Shown one piece after another: positions 1 through 8,046 of a stretch of 37,159 nt of DNA (positions within the stretch are counted from its first letter, which is position 1; each line of letters opens with the position of its first letter). This DNA is from Pseudomonas sp. (GTDB taxonomy: Bacteria; Pseudomonadota; Gammaproteobacteria; Pseudomonadales; Pseudomonadaceae): positions 99,353 through 136,511 of the forward strand of contig NZ_JAGIBG010000017.1 in assembly GCF_017744435.1 (NCBI RefSeq), written 5' to 3'. The notes under the pieces were generated by a model. The model saw only the letters and a program-made list of their open reading frames with translations, was not told where the DNA came from and searched no databases. The position numbers were made by a program, and so were the translations under genes.

Positions 1-1
1 C

Positions 2-1909
2 TTAAACGGCAGCCCGACGCTTCTCAGCCAGGCGACTACGCCCATACAACACCAGAATCGCCAGCAACGCCACCGCCTGCGCACTCAGCGAGTACACATC
101 GGGGTGAATCCCCAGCCAGTCGAACTCGAAGAACGCCACCGGCCGCGTGCCCAGCACGCCCGCCTCCTGCAGCGCCTTCACGCCATGCCCGGCGAACACC
201 ACCGACAAGGCGCACAGCAGCCCGGCGTTGATGCTGAAGAACAGCGACAGCGGCAGCTTCGCCGAACCGCGCAGGATCACCCACGCCAGGCCCACCAGCA
301 GCACCAGCGCCGTGGCGCCGCCGGCCAGCACCGCCTGGTGGCCAGCTGGGCCAGCCTGCAGCCACAGGGTTTCGTAGAACAGGATCACTTCGAACAGCTC
401 GCGGTACACCGAGAAGAACGCCAGCACGGCAAAGCCGAAACGCCCGCCGCCACTGACCAGGCTGCTCTTGATGTAGTCCTGCCAGGCGGCAGCATGGCGG
501 CGGTCGTGCATCCACACGCCCAGCCACAGCACCATGACGCTGGCGAACAAGGCCGTACTACCTTCCAGCAGCTCACGCTGGGCACCGCCGACGTCGATCA
601 CATAGGCCGCCACGGCCCAGGTGGCAAAGCCTGCAACCAGCGCCAGGCCCCAGCCGATGTTGACGCTGCGGATGGCCGACTGCTGGCCGGTGTTGCGCAG
701 GAAGGCCAGTACAGCGGCCAGTACCAGGATCGCTTCCAGGCCTTCGCGCAGCAAAATCAGCAGGCCGGAAATGAAGCTCAGCGACCAGCTCAGGCCATCG
801 CTGCCCAACAGCTTGGCGGCCTGGCCGAGCTTGGTTTTTGCTTCGTCCAGACGTTGTTCAGCCTGGGCAACCGGCAGGCCGTCCTGCAGCGACTGACGGT
901 AGGCCATCAGGGCCTTTTCGGTGCTCTTGCGCACTTCGGTGTCGATGTTGTCCAGCGAGCTTTCGACCAGTTCGAAGCCTTCCAGATAAGCCGCCACCGA
1001 CAGGTCATAGGCCTGGTCGTGGTCGCCTGCACGGTAGGCCGCCAGGCTCTTGTCCAGGGTGCTGGCGGTGTAGTCGAGCAACTGCGACGGGCCGCGCTTG
1101 ACCTGCGGTGGCTGGGCGCGCTGGGCGCGGAACGCCTCGACCACAGCAGCGCCTTCGTTGGCGGCGACTTCGGCCGGGGTCTGGCGGGCCAGGTCGGCAA
1201 TGTTCCAGGTCTTGTCGCCCTTGGCCGCTTCAGGCTTGGCGGTGAAGCTGGCGATGTACGCGGCCACGTCCCAGCGCTGGCGCTCGTCGAGCTGGTCGGC
1301 GAAGGACGGCATTTCGGTGCCGTCGATGCCCAGGGCCAGGGTGTTGTAGAGGTCGAACAGGCTCAGTTGATCGAGACGTGCGGTGTCGCGCAGGTTGGCC
1401 GGTGCTGGCTCCAGGCCCACACCTGCCGGGCCATCACCCGCGCCGGTATCACCGTGGCAGATCGAGCAGTTCTGCGCATACAGCGAGGCGCCTCGGGCCG
1501 GGTCCGGGGTAATGACCGGGGCCTGGCTGACCTCGTAGGCCACCGCCAGGCGGGCACCCAGTTGACGCGCCTGCTTGGCCACCACGGCACCGTCCTGGCG
1601 CTGGTCGATGGCTTGTCGCAACGTCTGTACCCCCTGCGCCAGGCCAGCTTGCTCGGCATTCGCCGGCAGGCCTTTGACCAGGTCAGCCAGCACTGCCCCG
1701 AACTCCTGCTGCTCGCGGTACTCGCCGTCTTCGATGACCTTGCCGTCCTGCACGGTCGGTGGGTAATCGGCGCCGATGTAGTCAAGCAGGTGCAAGGCCT
1801 TGGCGGCCTCAGCAGGCGCTTCGGCCTGCGCCAGGGTGCTGCACAGCGCCAGCATCGGGCCGAGCAGTACAGCCGGCAACCAGGCGAGCAGACGGGAACG
1901 GGTTTTCAT
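2..1909 (-). CDS. Cytochrome c / FTR1 family iron permease
   Basis: Inner-membrane iron permease of the FTR1/EfeU family fused to a periplasmic c-type cytochrome domain; likely takes up iron with heme-linked redox chemistry at the outer face of the membrane. The N-terminus is a signal peptide ending in an AQA-type cleavage site. A CSICHG heme-binding motif (CxxCH) lies near residue 150 and a helical region follows. The C-terminal 250 residues form about seven membrane helices with the FTR1 iron motif REGLE (about residue 388) and a second RELFE motif about 115 residues later. The gene is complete: its stop codon is at 2-4. The ATG at 1909 gives a normal signal peptide, but an in-frame ATG at 1942 has a somewhat better ribosome-binding site (GGAAG, 6 nt spacing), adding 11 residues. 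It diverges from the lipoprotein operon. I saw no convincing Fur box upstream. Family is certain; substrate specificity is inferred. Confidence 0.93.
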   Translation of the reverse strand: MKTRSRLLAWLPAVLLGPMLALCSTLAQAEAPAEAAKALHLLDYIGADYPPTVQDGKVIEDGEYREQQEFGAVLADLVKGLPANAEQAGLAQGVQTLRQAIDQRQDGAVVAKQARQLGARLAVAYEVSQAPVITPDPARGASLYAQNCSICHGDTGAGDGPAGVGLEPAPANLRDTARLDQLSLFDLYNTLALGIDGTEMPSFADQLDERQRWDVAAYIASFTAKPEAAKGDKTWNIADLARQTPAEVAANEGAAVVEAFRAQRAQPPQVKRGPSQLLDYTASTLDKSLAAYRAGDHDQAYDLSVAAYLEGFELVESSLDNIDTEVRKSTEKALMAYRQSLQDGLPVAQAEQRLDEAKTKLGQAAKLLGSDGLSWSLSFISGLLILLREGLEAILVLAAVLAFLRNTGQQSAIRSVNIGWGLALVAGFATWAVAAYVIDVGGAQRELLEGSTALFASVMVLWLGVWMHDRRHAAAWQDYIKSSLVSGGGRFGFAVLAFFSVYRELFEVILFYETLWLQAGPAGHQAVLAGGATALVLLVGLAWVILRGSAKLPLSLFFSINAGLLCALSVVFAGHGVKALQEAGVLGTRPVAFFEFDWLGIHPDVYSLSAQAVALLAILVLYGRSRLAEKRRAAV

Positions 1910-2083
1910 GGCCAGTCTCGGAGGGAATGCGAAAGAGAACATTGTTCACTTCCACTCCCGCTTGCTCAAGGTTTGCCGACGGATTTCATGAAAAATTCGG
2001 CAACAAATTGGCTGCTCAGACTGTGAATCACATCCCTTCCGAGAAATAAGGGCACTTTGCCACCGGTTGTCGGGCACTTTGAA

Positions 2084-2089
2084 TATAAT
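2084..2089 (+). promoter_or_regulatory. Candidate -10 box for the lipoprotein operon
   Basis: A perfect TATAAT lies 74 nt upstream of the first gene of the four-gene envelope operon. No good -35 hexamer stands 16-18 nt upstream (the bases there read CACCGG), so this promoter would be weak or activator-assisted. The call rests only on the -10 match and its position in the divergent intergenic region. Confidence 0.4.
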
Positions 2090-2162
2090 CCGCGGTCAGA
2101 ATGATGGCCAAACGCAATCAATGGCCAGGTGCCTGTATCCGCTCAGGGAATGACGCTCAACG

Positions 2163-3548
2163 ATGGGATCCCGTGTCCTCCTCTTCGCCCTGCTGGTCGC
2201 CATCCTGCAAGTGACTGGCTGCGCCATGCTCCGCGACTATGACAGTGAGTTGCAGCAGACCCGTGATCAATGGGTGACTGGCAACGTCGATGCGGCCCTC
2301 GCGCTGCTCGAAAGCCATAACCAGGACGAGAAAAAGGACTTGCTCTACTACTTCGAAAAGGGCGAGTTGCTGCGTTCCAAGGGCGACCTCAAAGGCAGCC
2401 AGGAAGCCTGGCGCGTCGCCGACAGCGTGGTGTTGCAGTGGGAGGAGGCGGTCAAGCTAGACACCGACAAGTACCTGAGCCAGTTCGGCACCCTCCTGAT
2501 TAACGACAAGCTGCGTCGGTACGAGGGTTACGACTACGAAAAGGTCATGCTGACCACGCAGATGGCCCTCAACCTGCTGGCCGAGAATGATTTCGCCGGC
2601 GCCCGCACCGAGATCAGGAAGACCCACGAACGCGAAGCAGTGATCGCCGAAGTGCGAGACAAGGAATACCTCAAGTATGAGGAACAGGCCGAGCAGGAAG
2701 GGCTCAAGACCGAGTACAAGGACCTGCAGGGCTATCCCGTCGCCAGCCTCGACGACCCGGAAGTGGTCAAGCTGAAAAACAGCTACCAGAGCGCCTTCAG
2801 CCATTACCTGGCAGGCTTCGTCTACGAAGCGCTCGGGGAGAAGGGCCTGGCCGCCCCCGGCTACCGCAAGGCCGCCGAGCTGCGCCCGAACACGCCGCTG
2901 CTCGAGCAGGCCCTGCTGAAACTGGACAAGCGCAGCGTCAAGGCCGGCCAGAGCGAGGTGCTGATCGTGGTGCAAAGCGGCCTGGCGCCGGCCCGTGCGT
3001 CGATGAACATCCCCCTGCCACTGACCATCGACGGCAACCTGGTGCTCACGCCGTTGTCGTTCCCGGTCATCCGCGAAGACACGTCTACCACCGGCATCAG
3101 CAAGCTGTGGCTGGATGACAAGCCGCTGGACCTGACGGCGCTCAACAGTACCAGCGCCATGTCGCGCCGCGCACTGCGTGACGAAATGCCGGGCATCATC
3201 CTGCGCACCAGCGTACGTGCCATCCTCCGCAGCGCGGGGCAGAAGAAACTGAACGAAAAAAACCCGTCGGCTGCCCTGGCTCTAGGCATCGCTTCGCTGG
3301 TAGCCGAGGATGCCGACACCCGTACCTGGCGCACCCTGCCCAACGACACGCTGGTGGCCCGCGTGCGCCTGGCCCAGGGCAAGCACCAGCTGACCCTGCC
3401 GTCGGGCCAGGGCGGCGGCCACGTCAAGGTCACCATCGACCGACCGTACCAAGTAGTCAGCCTGCGGGTGATCGGCAACCAGGTATTTGCCAGCGGTGCC
3501 GCCGTCGAAGTGGCACCACACGCCCCGGCCATCGTCAGCCTCAAGTGA
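2163..3548 (+). CDS. COG3014 family lipoprotein
   Basis: Predicted 461-residue lipoprotein with TPR-like helical character. A short hydrophobic leader ends in a VTGC lipobox (Cys20), so the mature protein should be lipid-anchored. Residues about 40-260 are charged and helical, with alternating alanine/leucine patterns typical of tetratricopeptide folds. The C-terminal part (about 270-461) is beta-rich. It matches my recollection of the COG3014 family, which has no defined biochemical activity. It is the first gene of an operon with a YcfL-like and an LpoB-like lipoprotein, 15 nt upstream of the second, which suggests a role in cell-envelope or peptidoglycan assembly. The ATG at 2163 is preceded by AGGGA about 13 nt upstream, a long spacing; another ATG at 2150 is out of frame. 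Confidence 0.8.
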   Translation: MGSRVLLFALLVAILQVTGCAMLRDYDSELQQTRDQWVTGNVDAALALLESHNQDEKKDLLYYFEKGELLRSKGDLKGSQEAWRVADSVVLQWEEAVKLDTDKYLSQFGTLLINDKLRRYEGYDYEKVMLTTQMALNLLAENDFAGARTEIRKTHEREAVIAEVRDKEYLKYEEQAEQEGLKTEYKDLQGYPVASLDDPEVVKLKNSYQSAFSHYLAGFVYEALGEKGLAAPGYRKAAELRPNTPLLEQALLKLDKRSVKAGQSEVLIVVQSGLAPARASMNIPLPLTIDGNLVLTPLSFPVIREDTSTTGISKLWLDDKPLDLTALNSTSAMSRRALRDEMPGIILRTSVRAILRSAGQKKLNEKNPSAALALGIASLVAEDADTRTWRTLPNDTLVARVRLAQGKHQLTLPSGQGGGHVKVTIDRPYQVVSLRVIGNQVFASGAAVEVAPHAPAIVSLK

Positions 3549-3563
3549 CCTCAAGGATCGAAC

Positions 3564-3929
3564 ATGCGCAGAACCTGCCTCGCCCTCATCGCCGCTGCCT
3601 TGCTGGCCGGTTGCACTTCTCAGCCTGAGCCGGGCAGCGCCGCCAGCAAGGTCGTGACCATGGGCCAACTGGATGACATCGACGTCGGCCCCATGCGCGT
3701 CGCCCGGGAAAACGGTTTTCTGACCGTCAAAGTGGCGCTGAACAACACCAGCGGCAGCAACCAGACCCTGTTCTACCGCTTCGCCTGGCTCGACAACGAC
3801 GGATTCCCGGTGGCCGATGAAGAGGGCTGGAAGGCCCTGCCACTGTACGGCGGACAAGCCAGCTTCCTGCCCGCCATCGCACCCACCCCCAAGGCGACCG
3901 ACTTCCGTCTCGAAGTCCACACCCGGTAA
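3564..3929 (+). CDS. YcfL family (DUF1425) lipoprotein
   Basis: Small lipoprotein (121 residues) with an LAGC lipobox (Cys17). The mature part has the beta-sandwich pattern of the YcfL/DUF1425 family, including a conserved YRFAWLD stretch and a following GW. In E. coli ycfL lies directly upstream of lpoB (ycfM), and the same order is seen here with a 20-nt gap, which supports the assignment. Function is unknown; an accessory role to LpoB or the outer membrane is plausible. The ATG has AAGGA about 8 nt upstream. Confidence 0.85.
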   Translation: MRRTCLALIAAALLAGCTSQPEPGSAASKVVTMGQLDDIDVGPMRVARENGFLTVKVALNNTSGSNQTLFYRFAWLDNDGFPVADEEGWKALPLYGGQASFLPAIAPTPKATDFRLEVHTR

Positions 3930-3949
3930 CCCTTTCCAGGAGCAGCCCC

Positions 3950-4537
3950 ATGCTTGTACGCCTTTCCCTCACCGCCCTCGCCATCGCCCTGGTCAGCGGC
4001 TGCAGCACCCCGTCACCCGTGTTGGGCAGCGGCAACATCAGCTATGGCGACGCCAGGGCAGTGGAGCTTGTGACCAACGAATTCGGCTCCACCGACCTGC
4101 AGATGATTGCCGAGAGCATGACCCGTTCGCTGGCCCAGTCCGGCGTGCTGCATGGCCGCCCGGTGGTGCAGGTGTACGACGTGAAGAACAAGACCAGCGA
4201 GTACATCGATACCCGCGAGATCACCACTTCGATCAAGACCCAGCTGATGAAGTCGGGCACGGCCCGGTTCGCCAGCGACAACACCGACATGCAGAGCCAG
4301 GTCGACCAGCTGCAACTGCAGAACCAGAGCGGCCTGTACAAGAAGAGCACCGTTGCCAGAACCGGCAACATGATCGCCGCACGCTACCGCCTGGAGGGTT
4401 CGATCAGCTCCATCGTCAAGCGCAGCAGCGATTACAAGGACGTGTTCTACAAGTTCAGCCTGCAGCTGGTCGACGTTGAAAGCGGCCTGGCCGAATGGAT
4501 GGACGAAAAAGAAATCCGCAAGACCACGGAGCGCTGA
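3950..4537 (+). CDS. lpoB: Penicillin-binding protein activator LpoB-like lipoprotein
   Basis: Outer-membrane lipoprotein (195 residues) of the LpoB family, which reaches through the periplasm and activates the bifunctional peptidoglycan synthase PBP1b in enterobacteria. A VSGC lipobox (Cys18) is followed by a short linker and then the compact LpoB alpha/beta domain: helix with Ser-Leu repeats near 45-65, a VYDVKNKT strand, a DTREITTSIKTQL helix, and a final strand pair around residues 145-185. The linker is much shorter than in E. coli LpoB, so its reach would be smaller. Strong SD (AGGAG). The next gene starts 3 nt after its stop. Classical pseudomonads use LpoP for PBP1b, so whether this LpoB-like protein activates a PBP here is an inference. 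Confidence 0.85.
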   Translation: MLVRLSLTALAIALVSGCSTPSPVLGSGNISYGDARAVELVTNEFGSTDLQMIAESMTRSLAQSGVLHGRPVVQVYDVKNKTSEYIDTREITTSIKTQLMKSGTARFASDNTDMQSQVDQLQLQNQSGLYKKSTVARTGNMIAARYRLEGSISSIVKRSSDYKDVFYKFSLQLVDVESGLAEWMDEKEIRKTTER

Positions 4538-4540
4538 GCG

Positions 4541-5284
4541 ATGAAGGCATGGATGGCAGTGATCGGCCTGGCCTGGGCCTTCTCGGCACAGGCGGCGCCC
4601 ATGCTCGCGGTCACCGACCTGGCCTACGAAGCGCGCGTGGAAGAATACATCCACACCGTCAACGCCCAGAGCGATGGCCAGTCGAGCCCGTACAACAGCA
4701 GCCACTCGTCGAGCTACAGCGAGTACGAAAGCAGCAAGGGGTACATCGAGCAGACCGAGCTGCGCAACTTCGGTGGCGACATCAAGGGCGAGATCCTCAA
4801 GACCGGGCTGTTCCAGCTGGTGCAGGGCAAACCGTACACCGCCTCGTCCGGCGACGACGTGCATGACGTGATCGCGCGGATCAAGGCCGGCGCCTTCCCC
4901 GGCGCCGACTACGTACTGTTCGGCACCCTCTCGGACATCGACTTCCAGCGCGACGTTGGCGCGCTGGCCAATACCGACAGTTACTCGTCGGTGCTGGCCC
5001 TGAGCGTGGTGGCCGACTTCAGCCTGATCGACACCCGCACCTTCGAGATCACCTCGGCGTTCACGGCCATGGGTGAGGGGCAGGACACCAAGCTGGTCAG
5101 CAGCCGTGACCGCCAGGTGACGCCGAACCGCCCGCGGGTGGTGCGTGAGGTGTCCAAGGAGCTGGGCATGGACGTGGCGCGGCAGATGGTGGAACAGTTG
5201 CGTGGGACGCCGAATGACCGGGAGGCGCGCACGAGCGGGCAGAATGATCTGCCACCGGATGAGCCGGCGCAGATTTTGCGCTGA
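4541..5284 (+). CDS. CsgG/LpoB-like secreted protein
   Basis: Predicted exported protein of 247 residues with a signal peptide (cleavage after about residue 18, AQA|AP), no lipobox cysteine. After the leader, a MLAVTDLAYEA strand resembles the opening strand of CsgG/LpoB alpha/beta domains. A Ser/Tyr/Asn-rich low-complexity segment follows (about residues 45-70), then a GADYVLFGTLSDI motif typical of CsgG/LpoB-like folds and a TRTFEITSA strand. It is the last gene of the lipoprotein operon, 3 nt after lpoB. It may act as a periplasmic partner of the LpoB-like lipoprotein. No curli genes are nearby, so a curli-secretion role is unlikely. Assignment to a family is from fold-like motifs only. 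Confidence 0.7.
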   Translation: MKAWMAVIGLAWAFSAQAAPMLAVTDLAYEARVEEYIHTVNAQSDGQSSPYNSSHSSSYSEYESSKGYIEQTELRNFGGDIKGEILKTGLFQLVQGKPYTASSGDDVHDVIARIKAGAFPGADYVLFGTLSDIDFQRDVGALANTDSYSSVLALSVVADFSLIDTRTFEITSAFTAMGEGQDTKLVSSRDRQVTPNRPRVVREVSKELGMDVARQMVEQLRGTPNDREARTSGQNDLPPDEPAQILR

Positions 5285-5372
5285 GGCTGAGCCCTGGCGA
5301 GGGCGTCGCCCTCGACCACCGGCAAACCAAAGCCCACAGGTATTGCTCAAGGCTTGAGGTCTATACGGTCGG

Positions 5373-5486
5373 TGTGGGAGCTGGCTTGCCTGCGATGGGC
5401 CGCAAAGCGGCCCCGGCTATCTATGCAACAACCTTGAAATCGTGGGGCTGCTTCGCGGTCCATCGCCGGCAGGCGCGGCTCCCACA
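5373..5486. repeat. Inverted pair of REP elements
   Basis: Two P. putida-type REP units face each other between the ends of two convergent operons. The left unit (5373-5417) starts TGTGGGAGCTGGC and contains GGGCCGC/GCGGCCC. The right unit (5444-5486) is its inverted partner, ending GCGGCTCCCACA. The rest of the 262-nt gap (5285-5546) contains a 6-bp hairpin at 5299-5313 with no U-tract, and a GGAGCA/TGCTCC hairpin at 5512-5530 just past the end of the efflux operon. Either may help end transcription. No gene seen. Confidence 0.85.
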
Positions 5487-5546
5487 AAGGATCGCGCCTG
5501 CATTAAGAAATGGAGCAAGACAGATGCTCCTACAACGACCGCAATC

Positions 5547-6965
5547 TCAGTGCTTGGCAGTGTCCTTCCACCCGCCACCCAACGCCAGGAACACGCCAAT
5601 CTGCCCCAACGCCACCTGGCTATTGGCCGCCGCCAGCTGCGAGCGCATGTCGGTATAGGTCCGCGTCGCCTGCAAATCCGCGAGGAACGACTCACGCCCT
5701 GCCTGGTAATACCGATGCGTCTGGTCCGCCGCTTCCTTCGCCGACTTCTCTGCTTCGGCCAGCGCATCACGCCGATCCAGCAGCGCGCTGTACTGGGCCA
5801 GACGGGTCTGGGTCTCGCGGATGGCGTTCAGCACCACGCCGTCGAAATGCGCCAGGGCAGCCTGGGTCGAGGCTTCGGCCATGCGAATGCGGGCGCGGGT
5901 GCCGTTGGTCGGGATGCTCCAGCTGATCTGCGGACCAAAGCCCCAGCGGTTGGTGGACGGGTCGCCAAGGTCTTCGAGGATACCGATGGTGCCGACCTGG
6001 GCACCGATGCTGATGTCCGGGTACAGCGCACCTGTAGCCACGCCGATTTCGGCGGTGGCCGCCGCCAGCTGGCGTTCGGCCTGGCGCACGTCTGGGCGGC
6101 GCTTGAGCAGGGCCGCGCCGTCACCCACCGGCACCAACTGGTTGAGGTGCGGCAGCTCGGCGCAATCGGCGGTACCGGCGGGCAACTTATCCACAGGCAC
6201 GGCCAGCAGCGCCGCCAGGGTGTACATGCCCGTTTCGCGCTCGGCCTTGAAGCGCGGCAGTTCGGCGCGCAACGACTTGAACTGGGTCTGCGAGCGGGTG
6301 ACCTGGGTTTCGTCGCCACGGCCGGCGTCGCGCAGGCGCTGGTTGAGCTTCACGCTCTGTTCCTGCAGGTCGAGCGACTCGCGGGCGATGTGGAATTCTT
6401 CGTTGGCCGAGCACACCTGGGTGTAGGCCTTGACCACATCGGCCACCAGGGTGATTCGGGCAGTGTCGGCAGCAGCCTGCACCGCGTCCGCATTAGCCTT
6501 CGCGGCCTCGGTGCCGCGCTTGAAGGTGCCCCACAGGTCGAACTGGTACGAGGCACTGATGATCGCCTCGCCGATGTTGGCCACCGGCACCTTCTCCGGC
6601 AGCAGGAAGGCCTGGCCAGACTCCTGCAGGCGTTGGGCGCCGGCCTTGATGCCGCCATTGAAGCCACCCTGGGACTCGGCCACTTCGACCTGGGCACGGG
6701 CCTTGGCGATGTTCGCCGCCGCCACGCGCAGTTCGGTATTGGCGCTCAGCGCCTGGCGCACCAGTTCGTTGAGGCGTTGATCCTGATACAGCTGCCACCA
6801 GTCCTCGGGCACCGGCGCCGACACCACGCTGTCGGCATCCTGGCGCAGCGGGCCGTTGAGGTCGCTGCGTTGCACCGCCGCGTCCTTCGGCACTTGGTAA
6901 TCGGGGCCGACCATCATGCAGGCCCCCAGGGACAGGCAGAACCCCGCCAGGATCAGCTGTTTCAT
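5547..6965 (-). CDS. Efflux outer-membrane factor, NodT/OprM family
   Basis: Outer-membrane channel lipoprotein (472 residues) of a tripartite efflux system. The leader ends in an LGAC lipobox (Cys16), followed by the typical MVGPDY start of mature NodT-family proteins. Two TolC-like repeats follow (about residues 70-260 and 280-460), with long amphipathic helices, an RPDVRQAERQLAAA stretch characteristic of the family, and a C-terminal ALGGGW. It is the last gene of the efflux operon; its ATG overlaps the stop of the membrane-fusion gene by 4 nt, implying translational coupling. Ejected substrates are probably aromatic acids or related toxic compounds, by analogy with AaeAB-type pumps. Confidence 0.93.
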   Translation of the reverse strand: MKQLILAGFCLSLGACMMVGPDYQVPKDAAVQRSDLNGPLRQDADSVVSAPVPEDWWQLYQDQRLNELVRQALSANTELRVAAANIAKARAQVEVAESQGGFNGGIKAGAQRLQESGQAFLLPEKVPVANIGEAIISASYQFDLWGTFKRGTEAAKANADAVQAAADTARITLVADVVKAYTQVCSANEEFHIARESLDLQEQSVKLNQRLRDAGRGDETQVTRSQTQFKSLRAELPRFKAERETGMYTLAALLAVPVDKLPAGTADCAELPHLNQLVPVGDGAALLKRRPDVRQAERQLAAATAEIGVATGALYPDISIGAQVGTIGILEDLGDPSTNRWGFGPQISWSIPTNGTRARIRMAEASTQAALAHFDGVVLNAIRETQTRLAQYSALLDRRDALAEAEKSAKEAADQTHRYYQAGRESFLADLQATRTYTDMRSQLAAANSQVALGQIGVFLALGGGWKDTAKH

Positions 6966-7837
6966 GGGCGCTGGCCCTCGAGGATCGACACAGTGGCCGT
7001 ACGCCCGGCGATCATGCGGAAGTCTTCCGGCACTTCGTCGAAGGCGATACGCACCGGAATGCGCTGGGCCAGGCGCACCCAGCTGAACGCCGGGTTGACG
7101 TTGGGCAGCAGGTTGGCGCCGCTGACGCGGTCACGGTCTTCGATGCCGGCGGCGAAGCTCTGCACGTGGCCGCGCAGGCGGGTGTTGTCGCCCATCACGC
7201 GGATGTCCACGGCGTCGCCGATGTGGATGCCGCCGAGCTTGGTCTCCTCGAAGTAGCCATCGACGTGGTACGAGGCGCTGTCGACCACCGACAGCACCGG
7301 GCGCCCAGCGCTGACGAATTCGTGGTCGCGCGGGGCGCGGTCGTTGAGGTAGCCATCGACCGGGCTGCGTACCACCGAGCGGTCGAGGTTGAGCTGGGCG
7401 GTGTCGACCGCCACCTGGGCCTCGCTGACCGCCGAACGGGCGCGGGCCTCGCGGGACTGGCTCTCTTCCAGCTGCTCGGCCGCCACCAGGTTGCCGAGCT
7501 TGCGGTTGCGCTGCGCTTCGCGGGACGCCTGGGCCAGGGTTTCCTGGCGCTCGCCGAGGGTCGCCTTGGCCTGGCGCAAGGCCAGGGTGAAGCGGTCCTG
7601 GTCGATGGTGAACAACACATCGCCGCGTTTGACGGTCTGGTTGTCGCGCACCTCGACCTTCTGGATCAGGCCGGACACGTCCGGGGCAATCTGGATCACG
7701 TCGGCACGGATGTGCCCGTCGCGGGTCCAGGGGGCGAACATGTAGTACACCACCATCTGCCACACGAGCACGGCGGCGAAGGTCACTACCAGCAAGGTCA
7801 GGACCACACGGCCCAGGGTCAGCAAAGGTTTTTTCAT
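6962..7837 (-). CDS. HlyD/EmrA-family membrane fusion protein (AaeA-like)
   Basis: Periplasmic adaptor (291 residues) linking the inner-membrane pump to the outer-membrane channel. One N-terminal membrane helix (about residues 8-30) is followed by a lipoyl/barrel-sandwich half (IAPDVSGLIQKVEV), an alpha-helical hairpin rich in Ala/Gln/Glu (about 85-150), the second lipoyl half (VRSPVDGYL) and a beta-barrel. The start at 7837 is preferred over an in-frame ATG at 7858 because it overlaps the upstream DUF1656 stop as ATGA, like the other junctions in this operon, and because the leader then begins with MKK. The gene context (DUF1656, then HlyD, with FUSC) is that of aaeXAB. Confidence 0.93.
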   Translation of the reverse strand: MKKPLLTLGRVVLTLLVVTFAAVLVWQMVVYYMFAPWTRDGHIRADVIQIAPDVSGLIQKVEVRDNQTVKRGDVLFTIDQDRFTLALRQAKATLGERQETLAQASREAQRNRKLGNLVAAEQLEESQSREARARSAVSEAQVAVDTAQLNLDRSVVRSPVDGYLNDRAPRDHEFVSAGRPVLSVVDSASYHVDGYFEETKLGGIHIGDAVDIRVMGDNTRLRGHVQSFAAGIEDRDRVSGANLLPNVNPAFSWVRLAQRIPVRIAFDEVPEDFRMIAGRTATVSILEGQRP

Positions 7838-8046
7838 GGCAGCATCAGGCTTCGGCAAAAGTGGTCGACCGCACCCAGCAGCACGGCATACAGGGCAACG
7901 TTGAACAGCGCCCGGTGCCAGACCAGGCGGTAGAAATGCAGGCGCACCAGCACCGCGTGCACCCCCAGGAACAGCAGGTAGGTGCCAAACATCATCACCA
8001 GCAGCGTGGGCAGGAACACCCCGCTGATATCCAGTTCACCGATCAC
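7834..8046 (-). CDS. DUF1656 small membrane protein (AaeX-like)
   Basis: A 70-residue inner-membrane protein with two predicted helices (about 10-30 and 45-62) and a short polar loop (VRLHFYRLVWHR). DUF1656/AaeX proteins almost always sit between or beside FUSC and HlyD genes of aromatic-acid efflux systems; their function is unknown. It starts with GTG, sharing GTGA with the FUSC stop, and ends with an ATGA overlap on the fusion-protein gene. The tight double overlap supports the non-ATG start. Confidence 0.88.
   Translation of the reverse strand: MIGELDISGVFLPTLLVMMFGTYLLFLGVHAVLVRLHFYRLVWHRALFNVALYAVLLGAVDHFCRSLMLP

Noticed and set aside
104..2026. Long plus-strand open frame (640 codons) opposite the iron permease gene
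   Set aside because: Rich in Gln/His/Arg/Ala with no domain, a typical antisense shadow of a GC-rich coding gene; the minus strand has clear FTR1 and heme motifs.
1943..2083. Fur box upstream of the iron permease
   Set aside because: No run resembling the 19-bp GATAAT-type palindrome is present, despite the iron-uptake function.
4541..5284. Curli secretion channel CsgG
   Set aside because: No lipobox cysteine, no CsgA/B/E/F neighbours, and the strand pattern fits a general CsgG/LpoB-like domain better.
5442..7256. Long plus-strand open frame opposite the outer-membrane factor gene
   Set aside because: Shadow frame crossing two real genes and the REP pair; low-complexity composition and no start context.
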